Assembly (NCBI GenBank): GCA_949752795.1
Contig: OX457056.1
Span: forward strand, 177,344,428-177,408,427
Length of the DNA stretch: 64,000 nucleotides
Reading direction: 5' to 3'
Source: Hyperoodon ampullatus
Taxonomy: Eukaryota > Chordata > Mammalia > Artiodactyla > Ziphiidae
Shown here: in pieces, positions 1-10,979 of the stretch
Layout of the letters: every line of letters starts with the position of its first letter
How positions within the stretch are numbered: position 1 is the first letter of the stretch
Notes under the pieces: model-generated
Seen by the model: only the letters and a program-made list of their open reading frames with translations
Told to the model about the DNA's origin: nothing
The model's database searches: none
Program-made: the position numbers and the translations under genes

Positions 1-494
1 GGAACACAGTTAGATCCATACCCCATATAAAACCCCCAGTTACTGGGGGAGGCTCAGCGGGATGAATGTCCAATTAAGGCCTGCCCTAATTGGGAAGGGA
101 ATTAAGGGAACACCCCCCGCCCCCCCCCCCAGATGAATCTGCAGCCTGCCTAGGGCTGGAGGCGGAGCTGAGCCCAGTGAGCACCTGCCAGCGCCTATCA
201 CTGGTGGAGTCTGCTTTAGAAGTCACTCCCTGGAAAGGTGCTGCTTGCTCACTGTCTCCAAGGGCCGGCTTTTAAGACCAGCACCCACTGGCAAAATCAT
301 TATCCCTCTAATAAGAACAGGCTGACCTGATTTGATTTCTAGTGCCCACTCTCCAAGCAATATGTCTTAGCCCTTGGACTGATGTGACCAGCATTTGAGT
401 CTGTGGAGAATGACCTCAGAGTCCCAAGGTTCCAGATGAGTCTAATCAAAGCTTCCCACTCATCTCCCAACACGAGGGGTTCCCAGTGAAACTT

Positions 495-690
495 TTAACA
501 GTTAACATGTACTGAGGACTCTTCATATGCCAAGTACTGTTCTATGTGCTATAAATATTTTAGCTCATTTTCACAGAGAGGGTTCATTATTTCCATTTTA
601 TAGACAAGCAAATGAAGGCAGGGAAAAAGCAAGGGGCAGAACAGGAAACTGGTCTCAGGCAGTTTGACCCCAGAGTTAGTGTGTGTAACC
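495..690 (-). mobile_element. MIR SINE relic
   Basis: Contains the reverse MIR core ('tttccattttatagacaagc' and 'gccaagtactgttctatgtg'), heavily diverged. Confidence 0.65.
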
Positions 691-789
691 ACTGACTTCT
701 CAGCCTCAGGGAGATCCTCGCTCTGTGGATTCCTGGAAGCAGCACTCCTGGCTTCTTCCCCCTTATGGTGGGGAGAACTCTTGGTTTTG

Positions 790-900
790 GAATGAAACCA
801 ACCTAGTTCCAATGGGGCACTTCCACTATTAGCTGTGGGCTACTGGGCAACTCGTAAACTTGCTAAGCCTCCCTTTCCTCAGATGTAAAACCAGGACCAG
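790..900 (+). mobile_element. MIR SINE relic
   Basis: Forward MIR core: 'ctactgggcaactcgtaaac' followed by 'cctttcctcagatgtaaaac'. Confidence 0.6.
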
Positions 901-1837
901 TTGGCAGCGGGAGAGTGCCTGGGTATTGGAATAAAACCCAAGTTTGACCCTGGCTCAGCAAGTCCTGAGTAATCCTACGTCATGCTCGCTAGCCCCTCTA
1001 ACCTCAGCTGGGAAGGGAACCACTCTTACCGCAAGGAAGGCATTGTGTGGGCCCTGGAGGAAGTGTTTGCTCCGCACATAAATGAGCTGCTGCTTTGATA
1101 AGTGTCATGATGGGCTCTCCCTGGGACAGGTCTTCTCAAAGCCAGGATGGAGAAACATGTGTGGTCACACAGGGAATACAGGGCACAGTGGAAGGTGAAA
1201 TAAGGGCCACGGTTTGCCAAAGCCGGGACAGGCAGGCAGGACGTTCTGGCGGTGAGATCAGCCCTCCTCGCCTTTCTCAGCCTGGCTAAGCCAGCACCGA
1301 CCTGTCGCAGACCCAGGGTTCCAGCTGGCCAAGTGTCTGACTACTGACTCCGAGCTACGAGGGCAGAAAGCATCCCGGAGCCTGATAAGGCGAACAATCC
1401 TGGCTTTGTTTGGAAAGATTTGTCCCTGAGTTTCCAGTTGGCTTCTGTCTATGTCTCAACGTCTCTGACCTCTTCAGCCTTAGAGGAGCTAAACTAGAAG
1501 GTTCAGGTTCTTGGGGAGGAGGAAGCCGGGGACACGGAGACCCCCTAAACCGCCTTGGCTGGGATCTCGGGCGGCCTGCGACGGGGCGGGGTGGGCGTGC
1601 AGCAGCCGGGGGCTCTGGGCGCGGGGACACTGGCCGCCTTTCGGGAGCGGGGGGCCGTCTGAGGTTTCTCCCCGCAGCCCGGCCGCCTCTTTCCTCGGCG
1701 CAGCGGGCGAGGTCACGATGGGCTCATTAAGCCGGCGGGTAAGTAGTGCCCCGGCGGCGGCCGCAGGCGGTCCTGGAATGTGCGAGGGGCGTGATGACTG
1801 CAGCGGCCGCCGGCCTTTTTGCGCAACACCCTCCTGA

Positions 1838-1844
1838 TATATAT
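1838..1844 (+). promoter_or_regulatory. SLC34A2: TATA-like box (TATATAT)
   Basis: TATATAT lies inside the GC-rich block, an AT island in otherwise GC-only sequence. At the usual 25-30 base spacing it would place the start of transcription near 1865-1872, about 35-40 bases before the exon 1 splice donor. The start site is inferred. Confidence 0.6.
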
Positions 1845-1865
1845 CAGCGCGCCCGCGCTCCACCT

Positions 1866-1905
1866 GGGTGCCTGCTCCGGTCCATTACCTGCGCAGAGAG
1901 TGCGG
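1866..1905 (+). other. SLC34A2: SLC34A2 exon 1, 5' untranslated (5' end approximate)
   Basis: A strong donor, GCGG/GTGAGTACC, lies at 1905/1906 just downstream of the TATA-like box. The exon has no ATG, so translation starts in exon 2, as in the human gene whose first exon is non-coding. The 5' boundary is estimated from TATA spacing, not observed. Confidence 0.65.
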
Positions 1906-2224
1906 GTGAGTACCGCCGCTGGGATCAGGGCGCTTCCTCCTCCCTTCTGGCTCTTGAAAGAACCTTAATTCACTTTTAATTTACTTAATTCTTTTAGATC
2001 TCCCTCTATCCTGACCTCAAGGAACTTCGCTGGCTTTGGGCTTGGAAGAGAAAAACATAACCTCCCCCAAATTTTCAGATTTTTCTTTTTCTTCTGACTG
2101 TTTCTACTTACTGTTGCCGCTGTTGTTTTTGTTTCAACTCCTATGACTACACTCTTAGTAGTGGCATACTTGGGGATTCTAAAATAATAGATGTTTGGGG
2201 ATTCCTACCCCGTAGGAATCAGGA

Positions 2225-2345
2225 CTAGTGTGTTCTCTTTTTGGTCATTAACTAGCTGTGTGATCTGAGGGAGGTCCCTGTGTGCCCCTGGACCTCAGTT
2301 TCTCCCTCTTTACAAGAAGGGGAACAGAATGGTCGGTCTTTTCTG
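2225..2345 (+). mobile_element. MIR SINE relic
   Basis: Forward MIR wording: 'aactagctgtgtgatctgag', 'cctcagtttctccctcttta'. Confidence 0.6.
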
Positions 2346-3639
2346 CTGTCTTTCCTTCGCTGAAAATTCCAGGTTTGGGTGGCTGTCCAGTGATGCCGTG
2401 CCTCCCCCAGTGTGACTTCCACGTGCTACTGTTCTAGTTTGTAGGGTTATTTATCTAATCTGACTTGCAAGATACAGTCCTGGTTTGCTGGTCCCATCAG
2501 GGCAGGCAGCATCAGACAACCTTCCGCTTGTCTTTGGAAAACAGAGCCCACAATTTTTCAGTGTTTTCGGAGTCAAGGTACCAGGCTGGTGGGCTGGGGA
2601 GATGTGTGCAAGGTGTGGTTGTGTTGGGGAGCTCAAGCATCTCCAGGTCAGAAAGGGAGGCATGTGGAGTGGAGTTAATTCAGTCTTCAGATGCCCTGGG
2701 TAGCTGGTACTGAGGTGAAGAGAGTCTCTCCTTTTCCCTTAATGAGGAGGCAACTTTCTCAAACTTGTTGGTTTCACGGAGGTGGCTTGTGGATTTCATC
2801 ACTTAGAATCCCCTTTTCCTGCCTGTTTAGGTTCACCAAGAGATTTGTGTTCGCTTTGCTTGCTCCAGCCCTGTTTGACTTTTTCCTTTCCTGGCTCCTG
2901 TGCTGGAATTCTTTAACCTGTTGTCAGTTGAGTGTTCTTGAAAAAGTTGTGCCTCATGGCAGTAACCATTGTTTCAGATTGTTAAGTGTGTTTGAATCTC
3001 TCACCCCTGCCAGGCCAACTAGCTGATAACGATCTCTTCTCTATTTTTGTAACTTTGAGAACTGCATGCTTTGTAAAGGTTTGGGTGTTAAACTGCCCCC
3101 TCCAAAATCCACCCTAAGTCACTCAACTGTTTCACTGAAACAAGTCCCCAGTGGCGGGAGGATGGATGTCTGGGTTATTGCTGCTAGACACGAGTCAGAC
3201 ATAAATGTAGCCTGAATTCACTTTAATGAAGAAAACATCTTCTCAGGATCAGTGATTTAGAATAAAATTTTAATTTTTAGCTACTTTCCACCCCGCCTTC
3301 CTCCTGCCTTCCCCCCAACTCCACCCTGGGGACAGAAAGGCAGTATCAGCTGGGAGCAGTCAGGGCATCCCAGAGAATTAATTCATCCCAGTGAATTTAA
3401 AAATGCAAAACAGTACAGAAAGAAGGCTGCAAAAAGATTGCAAGATGTTTATAGATGCTTATCTTTTATAAATTAGCCCTTTTAAACCTCTGCCCCCCCA
3501 AAATTACAAAATAATTGATATGGTTAAAGTTAATTGGAGGATTTATTTTAAAATATCATAAATACAGATTGAAAGCACACTGTGAGGGAGGGTGTGGTTT
3601 GGTAAGAGGGCCTTAGGTTAAAGCAGCAGGGTAAACATC

Positions 3640-3856
3640 TTTTTTTTTTTTTTTTTTTTTTTTTTGCGGTACGCGGGCCTCTCACTGTCATGGCCTCTCC
3701 CGTTGCGGAGCACAGGCTCCGGACGCCCAGGCCCAGCGGCCGTGGCTCACGGGCCTAGCGCTCCATGGCATGTGGGATCTTCCCAGACCGGGGCACGAAC
3801 CCGCGTCCCCTGCATCGGCAGGCGGACTCTCAACCACTGCGCCACCAGGGAAGCCC
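3640..3856 (-). mobile_element. CHR-2 SINE
   Basis: A tRNA-derived SINE read on the minus strand: its head 'agggcttccctggtggcgca' lies at the right end and its poly-A, seen as T-run, at the left. Target duplication 'taaacatcttttt' flanks it (3632 and 3857), so insertion was by L1-type retrotransposition. A diagnostic of Cetacea. Confidence 0.92.
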
Positions 3857-4094
3857 TAAACATCTTTTTAAAATCCTATTAGTGCATATCTTCCAAAGTC
3901 TAAAGCCATTCATCAAGGTAAAACTGAGCCAATTGATTCTCTGTCTCACATGCTTCCCTCCTCCACCACCCTGTTCTCTGGGGATTATTTTGCTTTGTGA
4001 TGGCTAGAGGAAGCTGAAGGAAAGTAACCACTGCCCTCTTGGGAATTTCTGAAGTCTTGGTCATTCTTTCAAAGTATAAGGTAATATTTCTTGA

Positions 4095-4330
4095 GAACAT
4101 TGGAGTCAGAATACCCAAGCTTGAGTTGTCTCTGAAGGCTTAGTGCGATTTGAAGCAATTCATTTCTTTGTGCCTCGGTTTCCTTTTCTGTAGAATGGGG
4201 ATAACATTGGTACTAAGGTATAAATACTTCAAGCAAATGGACAGGAATACATCAAGTGCTTGTGAGATTAAACAGGTTAATTTGTGAACAGGGCTTACTG
4301 CAGTGCCTGGCACAAATCACTCAGTAAGTA
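4095..4330 (+). mobile_element. MIR SINE relic
   Basis: Nearly the whole MIR body is present, from 'ggagtcagaatacccaagct' through 'cctcggtttccttttctgta' to 'cagtgcctggcac'. Confidence 0.7.
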
Positions 4331-5458
4331 TTTGGCTGGCAGACACTGTCTGCACTGTCCTGCCTGCTGGGAGCTCAAGGTCATTCTCCCTGTGCTTGTG
4401 GAGGCCACAGCCCGGTGGGAAAATGCCTGCGTATTGAGGTCTCTCAGCAGGAGGATGCCCCGTGCCTCCTTCCTCCTCTCCCCACTTCTTCAGATGGCCT
4501 TGAGCTGCTGCTGTTCGGATCGCAGGTGGCCCCAGAACAGGTCCTGGTTGGAGAGGCTCAAACAATGCAGACCATAGGGGTTGGGTGACTTCCAAGTACC
4601 CTACATTTCCCTGCTGCCCAGGTCTGAGAAGGCTGAGCAGTTTATTTTCCTTGGCCTACAAGAGTTCCTCTTGGCATTGGGTACACATGTGGATGCAGGA
4701 AATTGAGCCAAAAGAGTTATCAATACAGCCAGCTCAAATTATAGGGAGGAGCTTGGGGTGGGGGCACGGGAGCAGATGTGCAGTCATAGTCACTAATCTT
4801 GTGCCTGGGCAATAAAAAACACTCTTCTGGGTATTAGTACCAAACTGCCAAAAGGGATGACTTTACCCTTCTCTGCTTTTGGCAGATAGCAGGAGAGTGC
4901 TAGAGTACAACCTTGGGGGAAGGCGGGGAGAGGGAACAGCTGAATCAGAGGAATAGGGATGGGAGAAAGGCTTTGGAGGGGAACACAGGCTCCAAGGACC
5001 CCTCGGGCCCCCAAACCCCTTCCCAAGGGAATTGGGTTCCAGACAGGCTAGTGTCTGCCACACCCCTGGGAGTAGTGGCCTCAGATTCAGGCTACATCTG
5101 TCTGGCCAGTACCTACTAAAAGTCTTGGCATATGCCGAATCCAGGCCTCTGGTATGCCTGAGCCTTTGTAGGGAATCAGCAGCCTGCCGTTAGAGCATCT
5201 TAGCTGGCATTTCCATCTGTCTGAATGACTAGGCAAGAGTGACCCCTGCAGAGGTGTGAGCCCAGCCAGCTATCTCAGACACCTTCAGAGCCTCCACTGA
5301 GCCTGGACCTGAGGCGTCTTGCTGCCCTGATGCGGCCCAGAGCATAACTGCTCCTTCCTGTCTTGGCACGTGGCTGAGAGCTCTATCGAAAGCCTCTCCG
5401 GCTTTGGAACCAGCAGTCCTGGGTTGAAATCCTGACTATCCCTAGGTAGCTGTGGACT

Positions 5459-5578
5459 TTTTTTTTTCCCGGCCTTGCTGTGGGGCATGTGAGTCCTTAG
5501 TTCCCTCAGCAGGGATCGAACCCACGCCCCCTTCATTGGGAGCGTGGAGTCTTAGCCACTGGACCACCAGGGAAATCT
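5459..5578 (-). mobile_element. CHR-1-like SINE, older
   Basis: Minus-strand copy: T-run at left, then 'agcagggatcgaacccacgc' (reverse B box) and 'ggaccaccagggaaatc' at the right. Flanked by imperfect duplication 'ctgtggactttt' / 'ctgtgggactttt'. Confidence 0.8.
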
Positions 5579-6544
5579 CACTGTGGGACTTTTGAAATTT
5601 TTCTGTGCCTCAGTTTCTTTGTAAACTGGAAAGAAGACTTCCTTATTATAAGATTTAATGAGGTCACAGACCACATAGGACACTCCCCATGGCAAAACAA
5701 ACGTTAGATCCTTTTTTCTTAGGTGCTTTGGATTCATTTGTCAGCACAAATATTTACCGAGGTCCACTCAGCTGTGCACTGAGATGAAGAGCTTATGCTC
5801 TGGGGCAAAGTGGAGTTGAGGCTGTTCATTGTTTGTGATGCAATTCATTTCACAAAGTTCTGAGTGTTCACTCTGCCAGACACTCTGCTCGGGGCCTCAC
5901 CTACACTCATTAATCAATTAGTCTCACAACAGCTCAGTGAGTATTCTCCCCATTTTTGAGATGATGAAACCGAGGCTCAGGGTCACACACAGTGAGTGAC
6001 AGGGCTCTGCAAGGCTCTCACCTACTGCATGGTTCTCTCTCTCCCAGTGCTATGTGACAAGCGCTAGGGTATCAGCGTACTGAACAGCTGCCTAGTCTCG
6101 GGACTAATCATGGGCCGTTTGCTCCAAGCTCTCCTTTACTCCAAATCTGCGGGGTGAGCCTACTTGGAGCATTGGGGCTTTGCTGGCTGGGGAGTCCGGG
6201 GGAATGGGGCTCCAGAGCCACGCTGCCTAATGCAATGGTTGTGTGCCAGGTGGCCTGCATTTCCCCACTTGCCAGGTCCTGAGAAGAGCAACTTGAGCCG
6301 GGGCGGTGGGGTGGTGTTGTTGGTGCAGGGGTGCAGGGTGGGGGAGGGCTGGGAGCCGGAGAAGGCGGGGCAGCTGCCTCAGAATGTCCTGGGCTGGGTT
6401 AGATGACTCCTGGTTGCCTGCCCCTCTGGGGGACAGTGCTTCGGTGTGTGGACCTGCACCTCCTCTCCTTACCTGCAGGCGACTAGCACAGTGAAAGTCC
6501 AGTGAGTGATGGTGGAGTAGATGAATGTACCAGGAAATGAAGAA

Positions 6545-6880
6545 CAATGGCCCCTCGGTGTCTGCGGGAATTGATTCCAGGACTTTCCCAGAGTCCCGTG
6601 TATAAAATGGTGTAACATTCGCACATAACCAATGCGATCCTCCCATATACTTTAACTCATCTCCAGACAGATTATTTATAATACCTAATACAGTGTAAAT
6701 GCTATGTAAATAGTTGTAAATACAACGTAAACACTGTGGAAATAGTTGCCTGTGTGCTGGAAATTCAGCTCTTGCTTTTTGGAACTTTCTGGAATATGTT
6801 TTTTCCCCCTGAATGTTTTCCATCTGTGGTTGGTTGAGTCCATAGATGCAGAAGCCAAGGATAAGGAGGGCCTACTGACC
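6545..6880 (+). mobile_element. MER2 DNA transposon relic (Tigger group)
   Basis: Starts 'ggcccctcggtgtctgcggg' and ends 'gataaggagggcctactg', the MER2 terminal inverted repeats. The internal text 'atacctaatacagtgtaaat' and 'gctatgtaaatagttg' is characteristic. A non-autonomous Tigger-related element with no transposase coding. An overlapping 198-codon minus-strand frame is chance. Confidence 0.85.
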
Positions 6881-7584
6881 TGGATGAGGAGAAATGATTG
6901 CTTCATCAGGGAAAATTTGTAAAGGGGATTTGGGCTTCTGACAAATGGCTGAACTTGGAGTAGGGGAAGCAAGATTTCCAGGAAGGAAGAGTAGAGAATT
7001 TCATTAGAAAGTTGCCTTTGGTTCTTGGTGATGCTGATTAATAGTAAATGAGGACCCAGGACGTGGAAGGGAAGGAAGCCAGCACAGGCCTCGCACAGAG
7101 GAAGTATTCAAGGTGCCCTAGCTTGTGGGATCCCTTACAGCCATATTCTACTCCTTTCTGTCCAGTTCAGTGGAAATGGGTGTCTGCCCATTCTGTTGCT
7201 TGTATTATTGTGAATTACTTGGATGTCAGACCATAGACGTGTCTGTGTCTGTTTCTGAGTTCGCTAGACGCTTTGTTCACTTCTTGAAAGAAAATGATTC
7301 TGATCAGTCAGAAATCCAGTCACCGGAAACAGTTTAAATAATAACACCTTACTGCTGATGAGAATTCCCAGGTGGCACTGCTGTGACATCCTGGTTGCAG
7401 CTTCTTGATACAGTTGCTCCATCCAGCAGATCTTGGCCAACCCAACTTGCATATGATGATGAGGAACAGCACTCATCAGTAAGATTCAGGCTTGATTTGT
7501 TTCCTGGTCATGATCAATGTGGGTCTACGACACAGCAAACCTTCTAGGGTTTCCCTCAGCAAACGCTATATGTTGACTCCTCCA

Positions 7585-7690
7585 TTCACAAATGTACAGT
7601 ACCTACTATGTGTAGTCTACTGAATGCTGGGAGGAAAATCCTAACAGGGTTTCTGCCCTCTAAAACTTAAATTCTAGTTGAGAAGGCAGT
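7585..7690 (-). mobile_element. L2 LINE 3' tail relic
   Basis: 'gtacctactatgtgtagtct' and 'taaattctagttgagaaggc' match the reversed L2 terminal wording. Confidence 0.5.
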
Positions 7691-8189
7691 ATAAGTGTGC
7701 ATAAATGATAGGAGAACAACCCTAGGGTGAATTACGATTATAAGAGAGAGAAAGATGGTAGAAGGTGGCAATCTCCAAATTTTTCCTTCAGAATGCCCCC
7801 AAGAGCAGAAAGGCAGATATTTAAATCCTTGGAGGTCTGTAAGCCCAGAACAGCCAGTTGCAAGCTCAAAGCAGTTTTTTGTGCTCTGTTTTCTTTCCTT
7901 AATTTTTAATTATACATCTTGCATTTTGTACTATAATATGTCCATGCTCATTTTAGTATGATCCTTGATAATCACACAAGGTTTACACTATGTCAGTCAC
8001 TGTTCTGAGAGCTTTTAAAACATGACACACTTGATCATCACAATAACCCTTCATAGGATTAGTCAAATGTAAATCATCCACTGGTCACATTATTTAACAT
8101 TCCCTTGCCCCAATTGTGTGGGTTAAAGCAGTGCTCCAGGAAGATATGTCTGTCACAGCCAAGGATATTGGGGATATGGCCCATAGCCT

Positions 8190-8400
8190 CACTGACAGGT
8201 GGAGAGCTGTGTTTAAAAACTGGCTGTGTCACTCACCTACTGGGTGACTTTGAACAAGTTGCTTAAATGTCTTGGAGCTCCAGTTTTTTCCCATTTGTAA
8301 ATGGCGATGCTCACCACCCCTTTCTTGCCTAAAGACTAAATGACATAATATGTGTCAAGTACCAGCACAGCCCCTGTCACCTCTTTGGTACTCATTAAAG
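8190..8400 (+). mobile_element. MIR SINE relic
   Basis: 'ctggctgtgtcactcaccta', 'gtgactttgaacaagttgct', 'ccatttgtaaatggcgatgc': forward MIR core. Confidence 0.7.
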
Positions 8401-8499
8401 TGATAGTTGTTGTTATCAGAAATCAGTTAAAAGGTATTGCAGTAATGTGTGATGGAGTGCCAGATGAGTCACACCGGTAGGACACATGCTTGAGTGGCT

Positions 8500-8680
8500 G
8501 CAGGAGACTCTGAATTCAAACTGACCTGTGTCCAAGGCTCTACCATGTGGGACCTTGGGCAAGTTATAAGTCTCCTTGTGCTTGAGTTTCTTCATCTGTA
8601 TCATGGGAGAATAAAAACACCTCCCCAAATGGGTGGCAGTGAGGTGGGGCACAGCCTGGCTCAATAAGTATTGGCTTTTG
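8500..8680 (+). mobile_element. MIR SINE relic
   Basis: 'gaccttgggcaagttataag' and 'gagtttcttcatctgtatca': forward MIR core, 100 bases after another MIR. Confidence 0.7.
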
Positions 8681-9089
8681 CTGGCCAGGCAGGTCCCAGT
8701 ATCCTGCTCAGAAAGCGCACGAGGCCTGTTGTGTGTCAGGCCCTGTGCTGGGTGCTTCTTACGCTGAAAAGAAAGACCTGGCCTATGCCTTCCTGGAAGC
8801 CAATGACTGCAGGATGTTCCCTGTGATCACAGAAGTGTGTGCCATGCGCTGCAGCTGCATGGGGAAAGTCGAAAAGTTCCCTGGGCCAAACAAATTCACG
8901 AAGTCCTCTCATGATGGGGACTCACAGAATCAGCTTCTTTTAACTTCTAGCTTTGTCAGTATGAGTGACAGTAACAATACAGGTGTCCTGAACCATTTTA
9001 CCTTTGTGGGTTTGGGGGTTGGGCTGCATCTCTTAAAAGAATATGGAAAGTTCAGATAGAAGAAAATAATCACAGACAATCCTATCACC

Positions 9090-9985
9090 CACTCTGAACC
9101 CCATGGAACATTGCTGGTTCCTTACTGAGATCATACTGTGAATGGGACATAAATGTGCCTTTTATTCACAATTCATCTAAAACATTTTCCTGGGTTTTTT
9201 TTTTTTTTTGGTTTGGTTTGCCGGTTCTTTATAACATTTTTAACGGCATGCTATTATGCTGCATGGATGTACCATAGTTAATACAATAGTTTCCTGTTTC
9301 TATTTTTCACTCTGTAAATTATAGTGCATTTTGGCCTGCATCACATTCATTCATCAACCAATATTTATTGGGCACTGTCAATGTCCCAGGCAGAGCTGTA
9401 GACGCTGAGGATGCAGTTATGAGTAAGACAAAGCCCCCTTTCTTGGTAGAGCTTACATTCTGGTAGGCAGGAAATAGATCCATTGAAGAAAGATAGGAAA
9501 GGAAACGCATAGACAAAGGTTCTGGGAAACCCTCTCCAAAGAGGTGATCAGAGCAAGGCAGGTGGTTTCGGTTTTCTGAGGAAAAAAAATGTTCCTAGAT
9601 TCTTCTTCTTTTTTAAAAATTTTATTTATTTTTTTATATAGCAGGTTCTTATTAGTTATCCATTTTTCCTAGATTCTTAATTCCTAGAAGTGAAATTATC
9701 GGGTCAGAGATATTTGAAAAATATAGGGCATTTGAGGCATTTCGCCAACTGCTTTCCAGAGCTTCAGCTGTGCTTATTTCACTGCATCTTCTCCAGAGTG
9801 ACATATTATACTTAAATTTTTATTTATTTTTTGCTAATTTGATAGTTGAAAGTTATCTCACTGTTTTGGTTTGCATATCTTGGGTCGCTGATGAGGCTGA
9901 ACTCCTTTTCTGTAATAAGTATTTTAGCCACTTGTACTTCCTGTCCTGTGAATTGTTCGTTCCAGTCCTTTGGGCCGCATTGTCT
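9090..9985 (-). mobile_element. Old L1 3' fragments, interrupted
   Basis: 'tgcatggatgtaccatagtt' (near 9260) and 9670-9985 ('tagttgaaagttatctcact', 'gtcctgtgaattgttcgttc') read as the reversed C-terminal ORF2 region of an old L1. Between them are an L2 tail (9340-9480) and an L1-like 'tatagcaggttcttattag' fragment near 9640. Too decayed to code. Confidence 0.5.
9340..9480 (-). mobile_element. L2 LINE 3' tail relic
   Basis: 'cattcattcatcaaccaata', 'tttattgggcactgtcaatg' and 'gagcttacattctggtaggc' are the reversed L2 3' end. Confidence 0.65.
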
Positions 9986-10149
9986 GATGTGTCAGGACAA
10001 GGACTGCGAGTAGTGGACGTCCTGGCTTGTCGGGAGCCAGGCTTCCTCTCCATGGAACCGAGAAAGCCTTTGTTGAGAAAATGGGTTATGAGGAAGTCTC
10101 TGTCAAAGGCTGGGAAGAATGTAGTTCTGACAAAGGGTCATTAATTCAG

Positions 10150-10330
10150 GCAGCATAGCCTAGTAATCATTGCTACTATTTACCGGGCACTTTCTAGGCA
10201 TCACTATTAATCTCATAACCCTGCAAAGCATGAAGAATTGTCCCCATTTTATAGATGGCTCAGAGGCATAAAGGGACTTGCCTAAACACACACCCACTGA
10301 GAAGCGGCTCCTGTGGGATTTGAACCAGAT
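10150..10330 (-). mobile_element. MIR SINE relic
   Basis: 'ttaccgggcactttctaggc', 'ccccattttatagatggctc' and 'tgggatttgaacc' are the reversed MIR body, complete to the tRNA-like B box. Confidence 0.7.
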
Positions 10331-10864
10331 CTAATGTGTCATGCTTCTCATAGAAGACCCAGTAGCAGGTAAAGCAGGTAGAATGTGTATGAGCGTATAC
10401 ATAGACGTTAAGTCCACTGGATGAGGTTTGGCACAGATCTGCAGGTGAACTTGTCCCTTAATGAGCAGCAGGTGGGGAGCCCATTGGAGCGTTGTGAGGA
10501 CTTGGTGGTACCACAAGGTGATGAAGATGAATGGGTCCGTGTTCCCTTTCAGACTAAGGGAGAGAGTCAAGACAGAGGCCAAGACAGACATTAGAGCAAT
10601 CAAAGGAAGATCAACTGATGTATATAGATTTGTGGCTTTGGAAAAATTGGAAACAGTGGTTTGACTTAGTGACAGCCTGGGTGAGTGATTGAGGGAGGCC
10701 TACAGAGGTGTGAAATATGGTGCTTAAGGGTCCATACTTAGAAGGTATAAGGACGAAATCCCTTAACTCCCCCAAATCTTTGCAACCACTGGAACTTCTT
10801 GTCGCAGAAACTGAGTGTGCCTCCTTTCAGTGGCTAGTTCTGTAAGCTGTTTTCCCATCCACAG

Positions 10865-10979
10865 ACCATGGCTCCTTGGCCTGAGTTGGAAAATGCCCAG
10901 TCTAACTCGGATAAATACATCGAAGGGGCCGCCGGTCAGCAGTCCACCACACCCGCAAAAGGCAAGGAGAGCGGCAAAA
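10865..10979 (+). CDS. SLC34A2: SLC34A2 exon 2 (start codon exon; coding from 10868)
   Basis: The acceptor TTTTCCCATCCACAG is followed by ACC-ATG-G, a near-ideal Kozak context. It encodes residues 1-37 and the first base of codon 38. The opening MAPWPEL and the later DKY.EGAAGQQ pattern match the cytoplasmic N terminus of human NaPi-IIb. The donor is GTAAGT at 10980. The frame stays open beyond the donor to 11086, but that extension is intron 2. Confidence 0.95.

Larger units (their letters stand above)
1..1479. other. 5' flank of SLC34A2
   Basis: No gene is seen. Two MIR relics (495-690 minus, 790-900 plus) and a poly-C run at about 112-130 are present. The remaining sequence is unassigned and could carry promoter-distal elements. 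Confidence 0.5.
1480..1930 (+). promoter_or_regulatory. SLC34A2: CpG-rich promoter region of SLC34A2
   Basis: GC content and CpG frequency rise sharply against the AT-rich flanks. The stretch holds a GC box reading GGGGCGGGGTGGGCG near 1583-1597, which suits Sp1/KLF factors. It also holds an AGGTCA nuclear-receptor half-site at 1710-1715 and ends over the first exon. Overlapping reading frames here are low-complexity GC shadows. Promoter assignment is inferred from composition, the downstream TATA-like box and the exon 1 donor; no transcription data were available. Confidence 0.75.
1906..10864 (+). other. SLC34A2: SLC34A2 intron 1 (about 9 kb)
   Basis: It begins GTGAGT and ends in a pyrimidine tract and ACAG just before the start codon. 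The recognisable content is repeats: a CHR-2 SINE at 3640-3856, an older CHR-1-like SINE near 5459, a MER2 DNA transposon at 6545-6880, several MIR and L2 relics, and old L1 3' pieces around 9090-9985. No further coding exon was found. First introns often hold enhancers, but I cannot point to one here. Confidence 0.7.

Noticed and set aside
1355..1863. Overlapping 90-125 codon frames on both strands in the GC-rich region
   Set aside because: CpG-island composition lowers stop frequency. The predicted proteins are Pro/Arg/Gly-rich in all frames with no recognisable domain, and the region is promoter and 5' UTR.
6227..6823. 198-codon minus-strand frame
   Set aside because: It overlaps a MER2 transposon relic and MIR-like text. 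It has no protein resemblance and no splice or promoter context.
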